Shown one piece after another: positions 61,171 to 64,000 of a stretch of DNA of 64,000 bases. A model generated the notes under the pieces. That model had not been told where the DNA came from and made no database searches. It saw only the letters and a list, made by a program, of their open reading frames with translations. The stretch's first letter is position 1. Every line of letters starts with the position of its first letter. The stretch is from Szabonella alba (GTDB lineage Bacteria > Pseudomonadota > Alphaproteobacteria > Rhodobacterales > Rhodobacteraceae): NCBI RefSeq assembly GCF_016765775.1, contig NZ_JAESVN010000001.1:620001-684000 (forward strand), written 5' to 3'. The position numbers were made by a program, and so were the translations under genes.

Positions 61171-61935
61171 ATGAAAAAGATCCTGCTGACAACACTTGCA
61201 GCCCTCAGCTTTGGCAGCGCCGCAATGGCGCAAGAGGTCAAGGTTGGAATCGCCGCTGAACCCTATCCGCCCTTTGCCAGCCCCGATGCTGCCGGCAACT
61301 GGATCGGCTGGGAGATCGAGATGATCGGCGCGGTCTGTGCCGCGGCCGAACTGGACTGCGTGATCACCCCGGTCGCCTGGGACGGGATTATTCCGTCGCT
61401 GACCTCGGGGCAGGTCGACGCCATCATGGCCTCGATGTCGATCACCGAGGAACGGCTGAAAACCATCGACTTCTCGGACAAGTATTACAACACCCCGACC
61501 GTGATCGCCGTGGCCAAGGGATCGGGCATCGCGCCGACGCCTGAAGGGCTGGCAGGCAAGATCCTTGGGGTTCAGGTCTCGACCATCCATCAGGATTATG
61601 CGCAGACCCATTTCGGCGATGCCGAGATCAAGCTTTACCAGACGCAGGATGAGGCCAATCAGGATCTTGTCGCGGGCCGTATCGACGCCACGCAGGCTGA
61701 CAGCATCGCGCTGGATGCGTTCCTTGCCTCGGCCGAAGGCACAGCCTGCTGTGAAAGCGCGGGTGCCGTGGCGGATGATCCGGCGATCCTTGGCCTTGGG
61801 GTGGGTGTCGGACTGCGCAAGGGTGAGGACGATCTGAAGGCGAAATTCAACGCCGGCATTGCCAAGATCCTTGAAGACGGCACCTATGAAACGATTTCGG
61901 CGCCCTATTTCGACAGTTCGATCTACGGCGGCTGA
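61171..61935 (+). CDS. Polar amino-acid ABC transporter substrate-binding protein
   Basis: The protein has 254 residues. The start at 61171 gives a signal peptide (KKILLTTLAALSFGSAAMA-Q). Family-3 binding protein: VKVGIAAEPYPPFASPDAAG, WEIEMIGAVCAAAELDCVIT, GIIPSLTSGQVDAIMASMSI, TEERLKTIDFSDKYYNTP. Carries a CC pair in AEGTACCESAGA. The WEIEM and IMASMSIT motifs match lysine/arginine/ornithine- or octopine-type binding proteins. The exact ligand is unknown. Confidence 0.92.
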   Translation: MKKILLTTLAALSFGSAAMAQEVKVGIAAEPYPPFASPDAAGNWIGWEIEMIGAVCAAAELDCVITPVAWDGIIPSLTSGQVDAIMASMSITEERLKTIDFSDKYYNTPTVIAVAKGSGIAPTPEGLAGKILGVQVSTIHQDYAQTHFGDAEIKLYQTQDEANQDLVAGRIDATQADSIALDAFLASAEGTACCESAGAVADDPAILGLGVGVGLRKGEDDLKAKFNAGIAKILEDGTYETISAPYFDSSIYGG

Positions 61936-61938
61936 CAC

Positions 61939-62676
61939 TTGCTGGAGGCGCTTCTCGACGCGTTCCCGACCCTTGCCCTGCTGGCATGGGAGCCTCCGGG
62001 CTGGGGCGCCAACCTTGCGCGCGGTCTGGTCAATTCGGTCCAGATCGCGCTGGGGGCCTTTGCCCTTGGCCTCGTGATCGGCACGGCGGGGGCTTATGGC
62101 AAGCTTTACGGCGGGCCGGTCACGCGCGATCTGCTGGCGGTCTATACGACCGTTGTGCGCGCCGTGCCGGAACTGGTGCTGATCCTGATCCTGTATTTCG
62201 CGGTCACCGATCTGGTCAATCAGGCGCTGGTCAGTTTCGGCTATGCGCGGGTGCAGATTTCGGGCGTTGCGGCAGGGATCGCGGTGCTGGGCGTAGTGCA
62301 GGGGGCCTATTCGACGGAAGTGCTGCGCGGCGCGATCCTTGCCGTGCCGTCGGGCCAGATCGAGGCCGCGCGGGCGATGGGGATGCCGCCTGTGACACTG
62401 GCGCGGCGCATCACCTTTCCTCTGATGCTGGCCAATGCGGTGCCGGGGCTGGCCAATCTGTGGCTGATCGCGACCAAGGACACGGCGCTGCTGGCCATTG
62501 TGGGCTTTGCCGAACTGACCCTGCAGACGCGGCAGGCGGCGGCCTCGACCAAGGCCTTCCTGACCTTCTTTCTGGCGGCGGGGCTGCTTTACCTGCTGGT
62601 CACGCTGATCTCGACCTTCTTGTTCGCCCGGGCCGAGAAATGGGCTCGGCGCGGTCAACGCGGGGGGCAGGCATGA
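61939..62676 (+). CDS. Polar amino-acid ABC permease 1 (HisQ type)
   Basis: The protein has 245 residues from a TTG at 61939, three bp past the binding-protein stop; there is no better start. HisQ-like permease: NLARGLVNSVQIALGAFALG, YTTVVRAVPELVLILILYFA, and the loop IEAARAMGMPPVTLARRITF (EAARAxGM) that couples to the ATPase. Stop overlaps the next start as ATGA. Confidence 0.92.
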   Translation: MLEALLDAFPTLALLAWEPPGWGANLARGLVNSVQIALGAFALGLVIGTAGAYGKLYGGPVTRDLLAVYTTVVRAVPELVLILILYFAVTDLVNQALVSFGYARVQISGVAAGIAVLGVVQGAYSTEVLRGAILAVPSGQIEAARAMGMPPVTLARRITFPLMLANAVPGLANLWLIATKDTALLAIVGFAELTLQTRQAAASTKAFLTFFLAAGLLYLLVTLISTFLFARAEKWARRGQRGGQA

Positions 62677-63446
62677 GCCGGGGCTTCTGGCAGCCGCACC
62701 GGATTGTGCTGATCGGGCTGGCGGTCCTGCTGGCGCTGTGGTGCGGTTGGGCGCTGCGCTGGGACTGGCTGCCGCGCTATCTGCCGCTGATGGCCGAGGG
62801 CATCTGGCGCACGATCTGGCTTCTGGCGGTGACGGTCACGCTGGGCTTTCTGCTGGCGATCCCGCTGGGGTTGGCGCAGGCGGCGGGCCCCTGGTATCTG
62901 GCGGCCCCCGCGCGGTCCTTCTGCACGGTGGTGCGCGGCACGCCGCTGCTGCTGCAACTTTGGTTGCTCTATTACGGGCTGGGGTCGCTGTTCCCGCAAT
63001 ATCCCTGGATTCGGGAAAGTGAACTTTGGCCCTATCTTCGGCAGGCCTGGCCCTATGCGGTTCTGGCGCTGACGATTTCCTTCGCGGGCTATGAGGGTGA
63101 GGTGATGCGCGGCGCCTTCAAGGGCGTGCCCTCGGGGCAGCTTGAGGCCGCGCGCGCGATGGGGATGCCGCGTTTCACCATCCTGCGCCGGATCTGGCTG
63201 CCACAGGCGATCCAGCGCGCCCTGCCCACACTGGGGGGCGAGACCGTGCTGCAGCTCAAGGCGACACCCCTTGTCGCGACGATCACGGTGATCGACATCT
63301 ATTCCGTGGCTTCGCGCGTGCGGCAGGATACGTTCATCGTCTATGAGCCGCTTTTGCTGCTGGCGCTGGTCTATATGGCGATCACCGGGATCATCGTGCT
63401 GGTCTTCCGCGCGCTGGAGGCGCGGGTGCCGAGCCGGGTGGCCTGA
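62673..63446 (+). CDS. Polar amino-acid ABC permease 2 (HisM type)
   Basis: The protein has 257 residues from the ATG at 62673. HisM-like: GIWRTIWLLAVTVTLGFLLA, FCTVVRGTPLLLQLWLLYYG (RGTP motif), QLEAARAMGMPRFTILRRIW. Partner of the permease at 61939. The longer frame from 61986 is a shadow of the preceding gene. The operon ends here; an intergenic repeat follows. Confidence 0.92.
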   Translation: MSRGFWQPHRIVLIGLAVLLALWCGWALRWDWLPRYLPLMAEGIWRTIWLLAVTVTLGFLLAIPLGLAQAAGPWYLAAPARSFCTVVRGTPLLLQLWLLYYGLGSLFPQYPWIRESELWPYLRQAWPYAVLALTISFAGYEGEVMRGAFKGVPSGQLEAARAMGMPRFTILRRIWLPQAIQRALPTLGGETVLQLKATPLVATITVIDIYSVASRVRQDTFIVYEPLLLLALVYMAITGIIVLVFRALEARVPSRVA

Positions 63447-63469
63447 TGCAGGCGCCGGAGGGTAAAGCC

Positions 63470-63527
63470 GGGGGCGCTGCCCCCGGATCCCCCCGGACCC
63501 TTGAGGTATTTTGGCCAAGATGAAAAC
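63470..63527 (+). repeat. Dispersed hairpin-plus-tail intergenic repeat, copy 4
   Basis: GGGGGC-GCT-GCCCCC hairpin, then GGATCCCCCCGGACCCTTGA, GGTATTTT, GGCCAAGATGAAAA. Closest to copy 1 (30828), sharing the tail TGAGGTATTT...CCAAGATGAAA. It lies between convergent genes, where it can serve as terminator. Confidence 0.75.
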
Positions 63528-63552
63528 GGCAGGGTCAGTCAGGACGCGGGGC

Positions 63553-64000
63553 TTAGTCAGGACGGGCGACATCCTTGTGGATGATCACATCGGCCTGCGG
63601 ATAGGCCAGCATGATCGTGCGGCGCAGGCCCGCACCGATATCATGCGCCTCCCGCAGGGTCAGGGTGCCATCCAGTTCGATATGCAGATGGACAAAGACC
63701 CGGCTGCCCGCGGTGCGGGTCTTGAGGTCGTGAAAGCCGCGCACCTCGGGCCAGTTGCGCGCCAGCGTCGCGATACCCTCGACAATCTCGGGATCGGCGG
63801 CGCGGTCCATCAGCGCATCCCAGGCCCCTTTGCCGATCTTCACCGCGCCAAGGGCAAGGAAGGCGGCGGCGGCAAGCGCGACGACCGAATCGATCTGCGT
63901 CAGCCCGAAGGCACTTGACGCCCAGAGCGCACCGATTGCACCAAGATTGGGGATGAGATCGCCCAGATAATGCAGCCGGTCGGCGGCAACGACGCGGTTT
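63553..64000 (-). CDS. CDF-family cation diffusion facilitator, C-terminal part (5' end beyond window)
   Basis: The frame is open to the window edge (149 residues visible). It begins within the conserved AADRLHYLGDLIPN motif, which supplies His and Asp metal ligands of a transmembrane helix, continues through the last membrane helix (VVALAAAAFLALGAV) and the cytoplasmic domain (VRGFHDLKTRTAGSRVFVHL, HIELDGTLTLREAHDIGAGL) with the His/Asp pattern of FieF/ZitB proteins, and ends with ADVIIHKDVARPD. Exports divalent metal such as Zn2+ or Fe2+ by proton antiport. Confidence 0.93.
   Translation of the reverse strand, partial: NRVVAADRLHYLGDLIPNLGAIGALWASSAFGLTQIDSVVALAAAAFLALGAVKIGKGAWDALMDRAADPEIVEGIATLARNWPEVRGFHDLKTRTAGSRVFVHLHIELDGTLTLREAHDIGAGLRRTIMLAYPQADVIIHKDVARPD

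Noticed and set aside
60280-62658. Minus-strand frame of 792 codons opposite the amino-acid ABC operon
   Set aside because: Spans four clear plus-strand genes; composition typical of antisense frames.
61986-63446. Single 486-codon frame that would fuse the two permeases
   Set aside because: The upstream part is the wrong frame of the HisQ-type gene (Gly/Arg-rich); the HisM-type permease starts at 62673 with an ATGA overlap.
1-64000. tRNA, rRNA and CRISPR arrays
   Set aside because: I looked for cloverleaf-like segments and regularly spaced repeats and saw none; the only tandem repeats are short (15 bp and 19 bp units).

Overview
The window is high-G+C, densely coded DNA with short intergenic gaps and many ATGA or GTGA stop/start overlaps. 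The gene content points to a Rhodobacteraceae alphaproteobacterium (Paracoccus/Rhodobacter-like). Supporting signs are a Rhodobacter-type sorbitol/mannitol operon (smoEFGK-smoS-mtlK), a TakP-type 2-oxoacid TRAP transporter, the alphaproteobacterial pyrB / pyrC-like / plsY run, glcDEF, and an RpoH-type promoter before an Hsp20 gene. No rRNA, tRNA or CRISPR array was seen.

Layout. 1-5 kb: end of msrB, then a 1287-residue protein with a papain-like Cys/His/Asn triad and a small partner gene. 5.0-7.7 kb: a complete IS1-type transposon (19-bp terminal inverted repeats, 8-bp target duplication) carrying passenger genes. 7.8-14.6 kb: a TRAP transporter operon with an amidase and a tiny membrane protein, divergent from a flavin reductase and a DapA-like aldolase. 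14.7-26.6 kb: an unusual cluster of exported proteins. It holds two caspase-fold proteases, a trypsin-fold zymogen, an HtrA-like PDZ protease co-transcribed with an OmpR/histidine-kinase pair, and two paralogous small secreted proteins. The three transcription-unit starts in it share a CATGAC-N7-GTCATG-like palindrome. 26.6-30.7 kb: an ECF sigma factor translationally coupled to a membrane-anchored vWA (YfbK-type) protein, then two small genes. 30.9-41.1 kb: succinate-semialdehyde dehydrogenase, an alpha/beta hydrolase, an RND efflux pair, moaB, a LysE exporter and a family-4-like uracil-DNA glycosylase. 41.3-44.2 kb: pyrB, a catalytically dead-looking dihydroorotase homologue and plsY. 44.3-51.9 kb: LacI regulator and polyol operon. 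52-56 kb: glcDEF. 56-58.4 kb: secreted serine protease, Hsp20, orphan LuxR-type response regulator. 58.4-63.4 kb: aminotransferase and TetR regulator, divergent from a polar amino-acid ABC transporter. 63.5-64 kb: end of a CDF cation transporter.

The most novel-looking part is the 14.7-26.6 kb caspase/trypsin/HtrA cluster. I read it as a periplasmic proteolytic system under one two-component regulator: HtrA and the kinase would sense, caspases and the trypsin zymogen would act, and the shared palindrome would coordinate expression. That functional reading is inference. The signal peptides, catalytic residues, gene order and palindrome copies are read directly from the sequence. Second in interest is the papain-like giant protein with its partner gene, next to the transposon. 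A dispersed hairpin-plus-tail intergenic repeat occurs four times.
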